This document shows positions 1 through 12,400 of a stretch of DNA of 64,000 nt, piece after piece; position 1 is the first letter of the stretch, and each line of letters starts with the position of its first letter. The notes below the pieces were generated by a model. The model did no database searches. It was not told the origin of the DNA and was given only the letters and a program-made list of their open reading frames with translations. This stretch comes from Cloeon dipterum (taxonomy: Eukaryota > Arthropoda > Insecta > Ephemeroptera > Baetidae), in assembly GCF_949628265.1 (NCBI RefSeq), contig NC_088788.1:10230001-10294000 (forward strand), in the 5' to 3' direction. The position numbers and the translations under genes were made by a program.

Positions 1-3000
1 GCCAAGGTTAAAGGAAAGACTTCGAGAAATTAATTAAAATCTGTTTGCAAGAAATTGACAGCAATGTAAAAAACCTGCTTGCTCTTTGCAACCCTGCGGA
101 CATGTATCATTTAATAATTTTTTTGCGCATATTTAATAATTCGAGTTTCACTTTAATCGATTAGCATGAGGGTAAAAGTGTGGTTTGACGGGCAATTAGG
201 TGTCGAAGCGGCGGATGTGCGGGCAGGGCGTCCGAGTTTGCGCTCAATGGGCCGTGAGGCACTTTGTCCTAGTCCCGAGGGGTGACGTCAGCGCGAACGG
301 CCGCTCGCTCGCTCGTTTGCTTGCATCACTGGACCGCGCCTCTCCTTAAAAGGCGTCCTCTATTCTAACGCCCACGCGCCCTGCTAATGAAATAATCGCT
401 CGCGAGAGTGCATCTGAGCCGGTTGCTCGGCCACAAGTGGTGCGAAATCGAAAATCGCGCACTTGTACGAGGCCATGTGGGACGTGGGATGGGAACAGCC
501 TAATGATTGATATATATTTCTTTGATGCTTAGTAGGAGGAGGCTTTGCATGAATAGAAATAGCGCGGAAGCATTTTACGCTGCATAGGTTGAAACAATCG
601 AAGCGTTAAATTGATTTCTTTCAGCTGATACGCTGCTCCATTATGCAAGGACTTCCTAGTATTTTATACTAACTGGTTCTTATAGACAGGATAATAAATT
701 AAAAGCTTCAAACATTTTTAAAGAATGTGCACTGCAGAGGAATGGACTTGAAATGAGTAAAATCATGGAATTCAATTAAGCCATTTAAAACCATGTCGAA
801 AGCAACTATTATGGCTTTTTTCTCAAAAAGATTCCAAATTTTCTTAAAATAAAATTCGCTCAAGGTTTTTTACTGCATTTTATGACAGGAAAATTATTCC
901 TGGTTGGCATTTTTTTAATTTTGCACGTTTTTTTAATTTTAAAATTAAGATTCAGCAGAAAAAAATTGACCCTTTGGTTATTTTATAAGAAAATGGCCAA
1001 CAATCAATTGATTTGACAAACAAGTTTTTTACACGTCAACGTTTTTTACAGTCTGAAACAGGCGCATTCTTGCCAATTTAACGAAAACTCAAATCAAAAC
1101 TAATTTTCCGTCTCCTCATTTTTTCAATCAGGGTCCTTGGAAAAATTCCTGAATTTATTAACCTTTTACTAGCCATTAAAAAAGATTAAAATTTAAATAA
1201 TTCAATTACCCGCCCGAATTTTGTCTGGATTCTCCGAAACATAAAACCGAGGAAATTTATATGTGTTGGTAGGCGCCAATACAGGCAGATGCGCTCGAGA
1301 ATATAACTATTTTTTGGTTTTAATTCAGGAAATCAGCTTCCTCGGTGTATATGGCAAATTAAAGCTGCTCATTTTCCGATTTTTTTTTTACAGAATTTTG
1401 CTCTCCTTGGCAAAAAACACACCAAGCAAGCTGCTATACCATAATTTTTTCCAGATTAATCTCCTCTGAGAGTTTCAAACCACGCAGTTCACGCAAATGA
1501 CAAACAAAAAGTGTGGTGACAAATTTGGCTCCGAGACTTGGTCGATCGTTTCAAAAGTGACCCGTTTCTCAAATTAGCCGGCTGACCGGCCGACTTGGGA
1601 GGCGCAACAATAACGCACGCATTGCACAACGAAACAAAGTGACTGAAAAGTGCAATTGCTCGATATGCAAACGCGCGCGACTTTCGATTGGAGAAACCGG
1701 AATGCTGGCAGATAAGCATCTGCGCGAGTGAAAGCGACGAGATTCGGCTCATTCTGCTCGCCAGCGCTGGGCCGTGTGGGTGCCCCCAGATCGAGCTGCA
1801 CAGCCACAACCAACCAACCAGCCAGCACCTGGTGCCCCAAGGTGAGCTCCGGCGAGCCAGGGTGGCCCCAGCAGGGGTGGCAATGAGTCAGTCTGGGCGA
1901 ATTTAGAGCTGCTAATGGCTTTTTGACTGCGCCGCGGCTAAATTTAACATTTTCGCCGAGAGATGCGTGAAAATAACGAGTTGTTAGCTGATGTTTTGAT
2001 TGCGCCACTCGCCTGTCGGTCTATTGTTTCAACCGCAAACGACGACAAACAAGAGCCGGCGACTTCGCTTTTGCTTTCAATCACATACCCGGTTTAAATT
2101 TAAGTTCAAGTGACAATGACAACCACTGTGCGCGCCAGGGGTCTCAATTTTCTGCGCACCGAGTTTGCGATATAAGGGCGACCTTTTTGACGGAGGACAA
2201 CAATGGTTTGCATTGTTGGTTTTGCAGGGAATATTTTTGGAGGCTAGCCAAAATTTTTATTCACTATAAAGAGACAACCTCAACTGACAATCCAGTTTTT
2301 GCCGATTTACCCGAGCGTTTCATGTCTTAAAAATGTTTTTGTTTCTGCATGATTTTTATTTATTCGTCTTATGATGGGTGGTCATTTTCAGCAATACAAT
2401 TCTTCATTATTTTATATATTTTACGTATATTCAGGCTGTTTTAAAATGAAATTATGGTGTTTAACTGCTTTTTTCTTTTAGTGCCTTTCTTCTCTGTCGA
2501 AGGGTTGCGATTTTACACGCTTTCTAAAAAAGATCCCTTAGGACAGATGGTTTAACAGGCAAATTTTCAACTGATACTCATCCTAAAATTTCCCAAGCTC
2601 ATTGTCAACAACTGACATAATCTTGACAGGGCTTAAAAATCTGATTAAATATTGTGATTTAAATTACAGTGTAAACGATTAAAGTAGCTGTACACTGCCC
2701 GCTATCATTTGTTTTTCTAATTAAAATTAAAAACGATGAAAATGACCAAAATGGTTACTCCTCGTGACAGAGAAGTAACGCGATACATCAGAATGAATTT
2801 CTTTTTATTTAGATGTTTGAAAAACAGGCTAAAATCAAATTTTTATAAGAAAAATCACGAATTTACCTAAAGTTCAGAACAATTCGCGAGTTTCTAAGGC
2901 ATTTGGAACTTTACAGTCGGTATTAAACGGTTTTTAGCTCCATATATAGATGGGATTATACACGAATTTAGGAATGGCACTAAAACTGTATAATATGAAT

Positions 3001-3404
3001 TAAGCTAGAACAGCAGTCAGGAAAACTTAGGAGCCAATTTTCTCGTTATATTGAGAAAATTTCAGGCTTGAATAATTTGGACAGAAGAAATTAATAATTT
3101 ATTTTGCGAAACTAATGTGGTATCATAATCTACTTGTATGAAAAATCCCTCTTTCAGACACAAGCATGGGTGTGTTAGTTGGTAGTTTTAGCCAAAACAA
3201 TGATTTTTCTGGAACGATATTCATGTTTTCTGGCTAGAATGGTAGTTTCCAAAGATGTTAAGGGCGGTATTTATTATAAACGGGGCAGTTAAATAATTCT
3301 CTACAATCATCAACCGAAATAACCTTCGTTTCATTCAGTTTTTTATACAACAATTATTATGTCATGAATTTATATTCATTCCTCCGTTACCGTTCATGTT
3401 GCAG
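1..3404. other. non-coding stretch upstream of the first visible tensin exon
   Basis: I see no exon here that I can support. Bases 180-480 and about 1550-1900 are CpG-rich, against a strongly AT-rich remainder (2200-3400). Open frames on both strands around 1490-2010 overlap each other and resemble nothing I know, so I treat them as GC-driven chance frames. A consensus-like splice donor lies at 1842 (CAAG then GTGAGC), so a 5' non-coding exon ending at 1841 is possible. The first visible tensin exon starts in mid-codon, so at least one more coding exon must lie upstream, either here or before the window. The stretch is therefore probably a 5' intron and/or promoter of tensin. Confidence 0.5.
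283..353. promoter_or_regulatory. candidate promoter/enhancer block with CRE and CArG box
   Basis: A perfect palindromic cAMP-response element, TGACGTCA, occupies 283-290. A perfect CArG box, CCTTAAAAGG, occupies 344-353. They sit in a CpG-rich island with a short CGCT tandem at about 301-315. CREs and CArG boxes bind CREB/ATF and SRF in animals. SRF commonly drives cytoskeletal and adhesion genes, which would suit tensin downstream. The link to tensin is inference from position only, because no transcript start can be read from the sequence. Confidence 0.35.
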
Positions 3405-6400
3405 TGGGGAGCTGTTCACCAGGGGCCGTGAGCCAGCCGCTGGGCATCGACTGTTCCGGGGGCGCGTACACCCCTGGGCCCGTGGACGGCTCGCTGTACG
3501 CGACCGTGTCAAAGAAGTCGCCGTCGCAACCGGGCGGCGTCCACAGTCCGCTCACAGTCTCCATGGACTCTGGAATCTCGTCGGCCGGCAACGGCGGCCA
3601 GACGGCCACGGCCGGCGCCTCCAGCGCCACTGCCACGGCCAGCGAGCACCAGAAGATGCTGGACCAGCTGCTGTCCGACATGCTGCTCACCGTGGAAAAC
3701 ATACCCGATTTGCCCGCGTCGCCCAACACAACGCCAACCGTCATCGACGGCATCGACGACAGCCTGCGAGCCCTGCAGGTCAGTTCTCAGCAACTTTTCT
3801 TGATATAGAATTTTTGTGAAAGTAATTTGTCATAAAAAGTTGATTTTATATTCCATTGGCATGATTTGTTCCCTGATTTAATCAAATTTAGGGAATTTTA
3901 TTCAGAAATTTATTTTATTTACTTATTTTTTATTTATACATAGGCTACCTTTTATAGAAATTACCGTGCAGAATATTTTATAGCTTTTTTACAATTTAAA
4001 AGATCCTCATATCCCCTCCGTACGAATTATCTAGTAACTTTAGGATTTGAAATTGTTGATGAAATTGCTGTATTTTTCTTCTCAACACCTTTTACATCGA
4101 AATGACAGGCGAAAACAGTTATCCTAAAATCATTAAGACAGGAATTTCTATTCATCATTCGAACAGTTGAAAAATCCACCTACTTACTAGCTATTTTTAA
4201 ACCACACTTTACATTGTTATTGCCAAACGGTGTCACAACTCTACGTTTTATTTCCAAACATTCAAAAACGCCATTCCTTTTTGTGTTGAGATCTGCGAAC
4301 GACTGAGTGGGCACAAGAAAAACGGCGTTACCTTTGGCCAATTACGGTTGCTCAGGTGGCAGAAGCCTTGGAGCAAGCCAGCGCCATAAATGTCATGATC
4401 CTCAGCGCGCCCACTCGACAGATCAATCCAAACGTGCAATTTCCAGTCCCACACTAACTGCTTGATCCTCTGCTCTGAAATGGAATCAAGAAGTGTTGGC
4501 GAAACGTAACTGACAAGCCTGCATATTTGTTATTTCAAAACAAGTTTGACATTTTTCTTTGAATTGTGAATTAAATTTGGTGATTTTTCTCTTTAAGAGC
4601 TTTAAAGAGGTCTGAATACTTTAATTAAAATTAATTTCTGGTGCCAATTAATCAATGCACAACAAAAAATGGCAAAACTCTCACCAATTTTTTTTAGGTC
4701 TGTGCGTTTTACGCGTTTTTCCGAATCTGACGACCACCTAAAATGCCTGTATACCTCTTTTAATTAAAAGTATCTAAAAGTTGCTAATTTTTTAGTGGAA
4801 GATTTGTCCTTCGTTTCCGGTTGGCTCTCACTTATGCCAATAGACAAATTTCCCGCGATCAAAGGCGCTGTGACGAAACCAACTTTGCTAGACGGATCAC
4901 TCACTAAATAGTGCTTAAAATTACATAATTTTTTCCACTCTTAGGCCTCTTTTGTAAATAAAAACCAATTAGTTAGATGGTTTTTTACATTTAATCGGCG
5001 CTTTGATCATTGTTTGACAAGTGTTTTTCTTAAGATATCCAGTGTTAATAAACACAAACCTTGTTGAGATATTAATTGTTATCAACTCACTTTTCAATTA
5101 GTCTAGTTTATTTCAAGTGGTGGAGATCCGCAAAGACAATTTACGTCTGTTTTCTAGTAAACAGCAGTGAGTCATTATTTGGATCTGAGGCTCTTTAATC
5201 CTTTCCTGAAAGTCGCCTTTTTAAAACTTGATAACCAATCAACTGCACTTGGAAATTAAATTTTACAAAATACACGGCTTAGCTTAATACGCAGAAACCG
5301 GTCGGCTTTCTCAGGAGTTCCAGAGTCAATCGCCCTCTTCCGCGAGTGCCGCCGGCGGAGCGGTGGGGTCTTGGCGGCGTCCGGGGGCGTCGTGCCCCCC
5401 TCCGCCGCCGCCACCACCGCGGCCGGCGCTGCCCGCCGAGCTGGATAACCAGTTGCCGTACCACGCGCGACACGACAGCCGGCCCTTCACGTACGGCACG
5501 CTGCCCTCGTCGTCGGACACCATGTCCTCCTCGGCCAGCACCAGCACCACCCTCCGCTCGGTCGTGTTCAACGAGCCGCAGCCCCGCGCCACCCTCGCCA
5601 GCCCCAGCCTCGTGCGCAAGACCGTCGTCGTCAGCACCCCCAATCACAACAACAGCAACACCAACACGTGGAGCCCGAACGGCACCAGCAAATGGAGCGA
5701 CACCAACCACCACTACTCGAATGGGTAATTAATTTAAATTGATTCAATTAATTTGTTATTTTTAAATATTAATTTTTAAGGGATGTAAAACATGTTAATT
5801 TTTTATGTTTGAAATTACATCTGCTTATTATTTTTTTTTATTTAAACAGTTCAATGATGGGGAGGCTCAGTTACAAGACCTTGGTCTTGTTTCTGAATCT
5901 GTAACAAGGCTATTCTTTGTTTTTAAAATGAGGAGTAATCTAATTAAGGCGGTTTGTGCTTTTTTGCAGCGCTTTAAGCATCATGATCCGTTGTACGGGC
6001 ACTAAAAAAATCAATAAATAAAATGTCACCACGAGATCGATAAATCAGATTGCGAGAGGAAAATTGCTGCCCCCTTTTTTAAGGGAGCTCTTATAGTTCA
6101 TAAAAAATGCATTTTTATTAATCAAGCTTGTAAGTAAAAAAAAAAAATGAAATTTCATCCTTTATACCCAGGTTCCTCTCCTAAAAAACACGACTAAAAA
6201 TATATATTACTCAACGCACGTTAATCTCCACACATTTTTTCGAAAGTGCCTCTTAGAAACTGCAATCGACCTTTGAGTTCCGCGCATAACAAAGCCATTT
6301 TGGGCTGCCAGCCTGTTTTTGGCGATCCCCTTGTCCGAATTCGGCGTTTTCGGTGCCGTCAGAAAATTCGCGACATTCACCATCGTTGGGGACAAACGTG

Positions 6401-9400
6401 GCTCGCGTTGACCCTGGCGTCAGGTGTCGCAGGTCGAAAGGCCGAGCAGGTGTCGCCGAGTCAACGAACTCTATAGGCCGCGAGAAAACGACGATCAAGA
6501 GAGAGAGAGAGAGAAGAGAAAGAGCCCACGCACTCGTTCCACGGCCGGCGAGACGATCGCTTTTTTGCTCTCGCGGTTACACACGCACTCAAAGGCCGTC
6601 GGATTCATGCTTTTTGCCTGCTCCTCTCCTTAATTGCTTCGTTGATTAAAGCGCACCGAATACAAAAGACAATATTTATCACCCTTTCAAGTAGAAAAAG
6701 TGCAATTAATTAATTAAGAGCTCATCAATTATCGGTTATTTACTCTTCAAAGGCGCTTTATATTTCTCTGTCAGCAATAGAATGCTCAGGATGGAGTAAA
6801 TAATGTGGGTTGTCACGTGGGCCGCGCCTACTTGCAAAACTTCCCAAAGAAACACCTCACTCTGGTTTTAAGTTTAGTGGGAAACATAATAGACCGAACG
6901 ACTTGATAGAATTTCAACCTGTTCTTATTTTTTTTCTCAGAAACGCGTATGTATCTCCCTCGAGCAGCAGCACCACGACCAGGAGAGGGAAGCTGTACAT
7001 CGAGGATGACGATTCCAGGGATGTGCTTGACGGGTGAGTGAAAATGCTGTTTTTTTAAGAAATCTAATTATCTGTTGTTGAAAATTTTCAACACCTTAGA
7101 CAACCTGTTTTTAACAAGTTTTCAAGCTCGAGTGGCTAGGGAAACATTCGGATGCACTCGGTCTGGTTGTCGGCTGTGTTGGCGGCCAAAGAGGCTATTC
7201 CTGGTTTTCGCTGGCGCGGGGGAGTCGCTCTTGCTAATTAACACCGCTGGCCGAGCACCAGAAAACTCCGAAACGCTTCTTTCCAACAACAAAAATAACC
7301 GGGCAACCGATTTGGACAAAATGACACTAAAATTAATCCAAATTTTCTTTATTACTCGATGCACCTTGTATGATATTGGATTATTTAAACTTATTTTGAT
7401 TATAGGCAGTTTAAAAATTAATGCAGAATTTTTTAATTCTGGAATTTAGGAGTTTAAATACAAAACAAAAATAAACAAATTAAAATGTCGTCACTTAGGC
7501 AAAGTTAAATGCAACTTTGAAAGCGATGATGGCCAAAAATCATTTATATCTCTTTCTCTGTGTGTGTCCTCTGCTTCCCTGGGACGTAGACAAAGAGGTG
7601 CCTGACGCTTTTATAATTTATGAGCGTTCCGTTTCTTGGCTGCCAAACTCCGCCTTTATTTGCGCGTCGAGTTAAATATGACTTTTTCGCCGGCGAGAAT
7701 CGCTGTTTTACGCTCGTCGAGCGCCGACAGACACAAACAAAACCCTCCGACTCCTCCGAGACGAACCAAACGAGAGTCGCCAAATTGCGTCACTTTGAGA
7801 AGCTTCTTCTGAGCCAAATCACTCAAATTCATGCTAAGCACTTCACCGACTTGACAAACGAATAGTTAAAATACATATTGAATGAATAAGACATTTTTAA
7901 ATATATCTCATTCATGTTTAAATAAAGTCTGACGAATTTCCAAGTAAAATCAATGTCTGGAATGTTCCCTTTAACAATTGCGGCTGTGCAGAACGGAACA
8001 ATGGACAGTTTCAAACGAATTCTCGCGAGCCCTTTTTAGGAAACTCGTTTCGCCAGCCGGGTCAATTTTTTGGCCGAGAGAAACACACCTGCAGCAAATT
8101 GGCTTGGAAGCGTGCAAAAAGCCGCTCGAATTTAAAGCAGAACAGCCAAATTTAGGCCGGCGTGGTCCCACGCTCGCCAAGATGTTGTTTTTCGCCCTTG
8201 GATGAGCATGACAGCCAACCAGAAAACAATCAGGTTTTAAATTTCAAATTTTTCTGTTTATTTCAGCGCTTGCTGAATGCGTCCGGATAATTTAGAATTT
8301 ATTTTTGAATTTTCAATATCTCACATTGGTTTATGTTGTATGGAAATGCCTATCCTAGAAATTTCGAATATATTTAAGTTTATTGTGATGTTTTTTTTCA
8401 AGTGCAGAAGAAATTTTGATTTTGAGAAGCTGCTGTCTTGTTCTTTGTTAGCTTTGCTCTTCGGTCCCGAAATAAGCGGAGGCGAGTTTTGCATACGCGT
8501 TGCACAAATAAATAGCCCGAAAATAGCCTCTTTCCACTTTTCCTCTGGGCTCTGGCTTTGGGCTCTCGTCTGCCACAAATCTCGTGCTCCGCCAGCGCAC
8601 AGTCATGTTGAAATAGAGCCGTCTTGGCGCCGTCTCCTCCGCCTCCCACCCCCGTCTGTGCGGATGCTTCGATATATATTCAAATTCGAATTTCTTCGTC
8701 GCCGGTTTGTTTTTGAGACGCTAATTTTCAAAGTTGAAATTTATTCTTTAGCTTGGAGATGATTTAAAAAAAAGCAATAATAAGCCGAGCAGCGACGGAG
8801 GAGTGCCAGAATGGCGGCAGTAAAAGCGTCGTCTCGGGACATTCAATTGGGCGAAACGACTGCGAGTTATTTTTATTATGATTTACGATTTTCGCCGGGC
8901 GGCGTCAAAATAATTTTCGGGCGTAATTAGCAGAATCAACTTGTATTTCGGTGGCGCGAACAAACGACTTGGAATGAATTTCCCCTGGCTCCGTTTCTTG
9001 GCACAAGAAACAAACATTTTCACTCTCTGCAGCAGCTTGTTTATTTTCTAGAGGATGTTGAATAAATTATTTAAAAATCCAAACCGATGTTTTACAAACA
9101 TAATTGCAGGGTAGAAATTTTCTTTTCTACCATTGCATTAGGAGGCGTTTTCGTCCCGCCTGCTCCGCTTTTATCGCTATATTATTTCAAGCGATAAATT
9201 ACAATCTGCTGCAAGTTTGGTGTTCTGGACAAGGTCAGAGTCATTTGATCCACGCCTCCCACTTGAACCAACTAGCGCAATGACCAGAAGGGTTTTTGCT
9301 GTTGCTCAGACCAATTAGTCGAATGCACTTGAAAGAGTTCAATTTAATTAAATATGTTACGCTCCTCTCCGCGAGAAAAGCCTCAAATGAATGACAAGGT

Positions 9401-12400
9401 TTGCAATCTGCATCTGCAATAACATTTTCCACTATTATAATTGGCCTATTTCAGTCCTAAGATATAGAAAGGGGCCAAATTAATTTTACAAAATCGTGAA
9501 TTAACTAAGAATATGTGAAAATCTCGTATGGATGGAAACAGCAATACTTATTTTACGAGGGCTGGCCCTTAATGGCCCTGAACCACCAAAAAATGGTGTG
9601 CCTGCCCTCTCTCACCAACCCCTAACTCAAATTTTGTAATTTATTGAAAATGAAATCAGGTGAAAAAGGCGTGAAACAAAAATAGTTGGAAAAACCACGT
9701 TTGCGTTTAATTTTCTGAAGCTTGGAAAAATTTGCGAGCCTCCCTTAAAAGTAAAAATTACAGTTTTAACACATCTAAGGATCAAATAAATACTTTTTTA
9801 TTTGACATGGCTGATATGCAACAAAATAATAAAAAAAAACTCGTGGTCAACTGTATTTTTATGTTTTTTCTTTGACGTTAGTGAAGTTGGCGATATCGCC
9901 AGCCCATTTTTCAAAATTTTTAAAAGTAGTGAACTTGGCGATATCGCCAGAATTCGATTTCAACAAAAATACGTTCGGAGGGTTGAAATCAGCATAAATG
10001 TTCCAACCCTGCACACACAAGTGGTTCTAAGGGGTAGAAACACGCTCAACAAGAACAGAAACGCGTGAAAGCCGAAGAAAACAGCGAAATAGCGATACTT
10101 CAACACTCATCAGCGTTTAGCCACCTTGAAACCTCCTCAGGTGGACTCCGAATTTCATGTAGAACAAGATAGGATGGGTGCCGAAGTGGCTAAACCCTGC
10201 AGTCTACCCTTAAAAAGGGACGAAAGGGTGAAAAACGACGTTTTTAAGTTTTTTCTGCTTTAAAACTATTTTGAACACAGTCTGCAGGGTTTAGCCACTT
10301 CGGCACCCATCCTATCTTGTTCTACATGAAATTCGGAGTCCACCTGAGGAGGTTTCAAGGTGGCTAAACCCTGCTGAGTGTTGAAGTATCGCTATTTCGC
10401 TGTTTTCTTCGGCTTTCACGCGTTTCTGTTCTTGTTGAGCGTGTTTCTACCCCTTAGAACCACTTGTGTGTGCAGGGTTGGTACATTTATGCTGATTTCA
10501 ACCCTCCGAACGTATTTTTGTTGAAATCGAATTCTGGCGATATCGCCAAGTTCACTACTTTTAAATATTTTGAAAAATGGGCTGGCGATATCGCCAACTT
10601 CACTAACGTTTTTCTTTGCTGCAAGTATTGCCCGTAAATAAAATAAATAATAATGAAATGAAGAAATCCTTTCCATTTGACAGGTACCCTGACAGCACCC
10701 TGAGTAGCACGACGAGCGGCGGGCTGACGTGGTTGCAGCGGCAACAGCAGAAGCTGCGGGAGCGCAAGGAGCAACAGCTTCGTGCCGAAAGGTATCCACA
10801 CGAAACCAAGTTGCTGACCGAGCTCAGGACGGTGCAAAACAGAATCAGCAGGTGCCAAAAGCCACCTTTTTCGCAACCTATTAAATACATGCACCGCTTT
10901 TGTCACCTTACGTTGCGCACAGAAACGTTTTGCTAAAAATTTGACTGTTTGTTTTGTGTGTTTCGCACTCTCTCACGTCTCGACTTGCCCAGTGAGAAAA
11001 TTTGTCCGACTTCTTTCCGCTTTACCTTTCCTGAAAATCCTTTGTACATATTTATCTAGCTTTTAGTTTAAATAGTCAAAAAATCCTGCTGAGATAATTC
11101 CTATTATTCCTTTGTGTGTTTTGTACTTTTTTGTTCCTGTGAGTTGTGTGTGTATCTTCTCGCTGGGCAAGAAAGCACTTTACATAAACGCGGCACTAAC
11201 CGTTTGGCGGTCACTTTTGTAGACCTAACGGCTGTAGCCCCCGCCGGCCAAGCACTGAGGATGGCTATGCTAGCGACACCACCCTCTTGTTGTCCGGAAT
11301 CGAGGACGACCCTCTCGTTGCGGACAGTCCCTCTCCGCAATACACCTCTCCGTTCGCAGTCAATTCCACCCATAGGTACACAATCTGCAGAAAACAAGTC
11401 GGATTTGAGAGCTATAAAGACGCTCAAACCCGATACTTTGGTGTCAACCGTGAAATGTGGTTTGGCTTTGAATGAAATTTGAGTCGTTTCACGCCTGACA
11501 CCATGCATAAAATCACTATTTTGTAAAATATTTCTCAAGTTTTGGACAGTAACCTTGCAAAATTAAACCTGCCTGTTGTTTTGAATCTCACGAGTCGATA
11601 TCGAGCTCCACCAGAGTGTTTAATTAATCACGTTTTCTCACCCGCAGCTTCAATCGCGGCATTTCGGCACCGTCGTCGCCGATCTTGCCGAACCGCAGCT
11701 CGAGCCGCGAGCGGACGCTGCGCTACCAAGGCAGCCAGAGCCACCACCAGGAGCTGGCCACCATCATGTCGGGCGTGAAGCCGCTGAGCAGGCAAAAGTC
11801 GGACACGTCGTTCGACCGCGAGCGGCCCTTCGTCGCCGTCAAACGCGCCCACGAGCAGCAGCAAATCAACAACCGCAGGCTGGATTCCCAACCCGTGAGT
11901 AACTTAATAATTTACATTCATTCACCTGTGACTTTCATCCTCCATGTCCCATCAAACTGTCTCTTCTGATTTAGAGCCTGGTTTTGGATTGAATCATTTT
12001 GTTTTTTCTCGCCTTTTTAAACCCTCAAAACCATCCTTGCCAATAATTGAACACAAGGTGTTTTAAAATATTTAAAATTTAGTTTAATCTGAGGACCTTA
12101 ACTTCTTAAACATTTACACAAGCAAATTCCTAGATATTGTTGTTTTGTAATTTTGATTACAGCCAAATAAAAAATAACAAAATTTAATTGACGGGTGTTA
12201 GTGAAAAGTTAAATAGAAAAATCATCTCGCTTGCGCTCATTCTGGACAGAAACTCTTCAATTTGCCACATGGAAAATAAAAATCTTTTTTTTAAATTTAT
12301 TTATTTAAAATAAAAGCCACGTTTCATTCATTAAAATGTAAATAATTGAGAATGTGAAAAAATTGCTTGAGAATGAACCGAATTGCATTTAGTTTTTTCC

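Larger units (their letters stand above)
9875..10609. mobile_element. foldback / long-TIR DNA transposon, non-autonomous
   Basis: Two 328-bp arms (9875-10202 and 10282-10609) are inverted copies of each other around a 79-bp spacer. I found about four mismatches between the arms. The element starts and ends with ACGTTAGTG / CACTAACGT and is flanked by the 9-bp direct repeat TTTTCTTTG (9866-9874 and 10610-10618), a target-site duplication. Each arm carries the 12-bp palindrome GGCGATATCGCC twice, and also an internal hairpin of CAGGGTTTAGCCAC with its reverse complement. There is no transposase. Long TIRs with a 9-bp duplication fit Mutator-like or foldback elements; hAT elements usually make 8 bp. 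The near-identity of the arms implies recent insertion or arm homogenisation. Confidence 0.9.
7034..10683 (+). other. large tensin intron
   Basis: This 3.65-kb intron separates the exon ending in DVLDG from the exon beginning YPDSTLSS. Apart from the foldback element at 9875-10609 it holds no repeat or gene I can name. Bases 7120-7260, 7620-7800, 8030-8210 and 8460-9000 are GC-richer islands whose open frames on opposite strands overlap, which argues against coding. They could be intronic regulatory sequence. Confidence 0.6.

Noticed and set aside
474-509. ATG starting a short WDVGWEQPND peptide in the CpG-rich block
   Set aside because: It stops after 11 codons and offers no splice donor in the phase that the exon at 3405 needs.
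1574-2008. 144-codon - strand frame upstream of tensin
   Set aside because: Overlapping frames exist on both strands, there is no splice or start context, and the peptide is not recognisable.
9802-10068. Two predicted peptides sharing an identical C-terminal half, here and at 10416-10799 on the other strand
   Set aside because: Both are translations of the two inverted arms of the foldback element, not paralogous genes.
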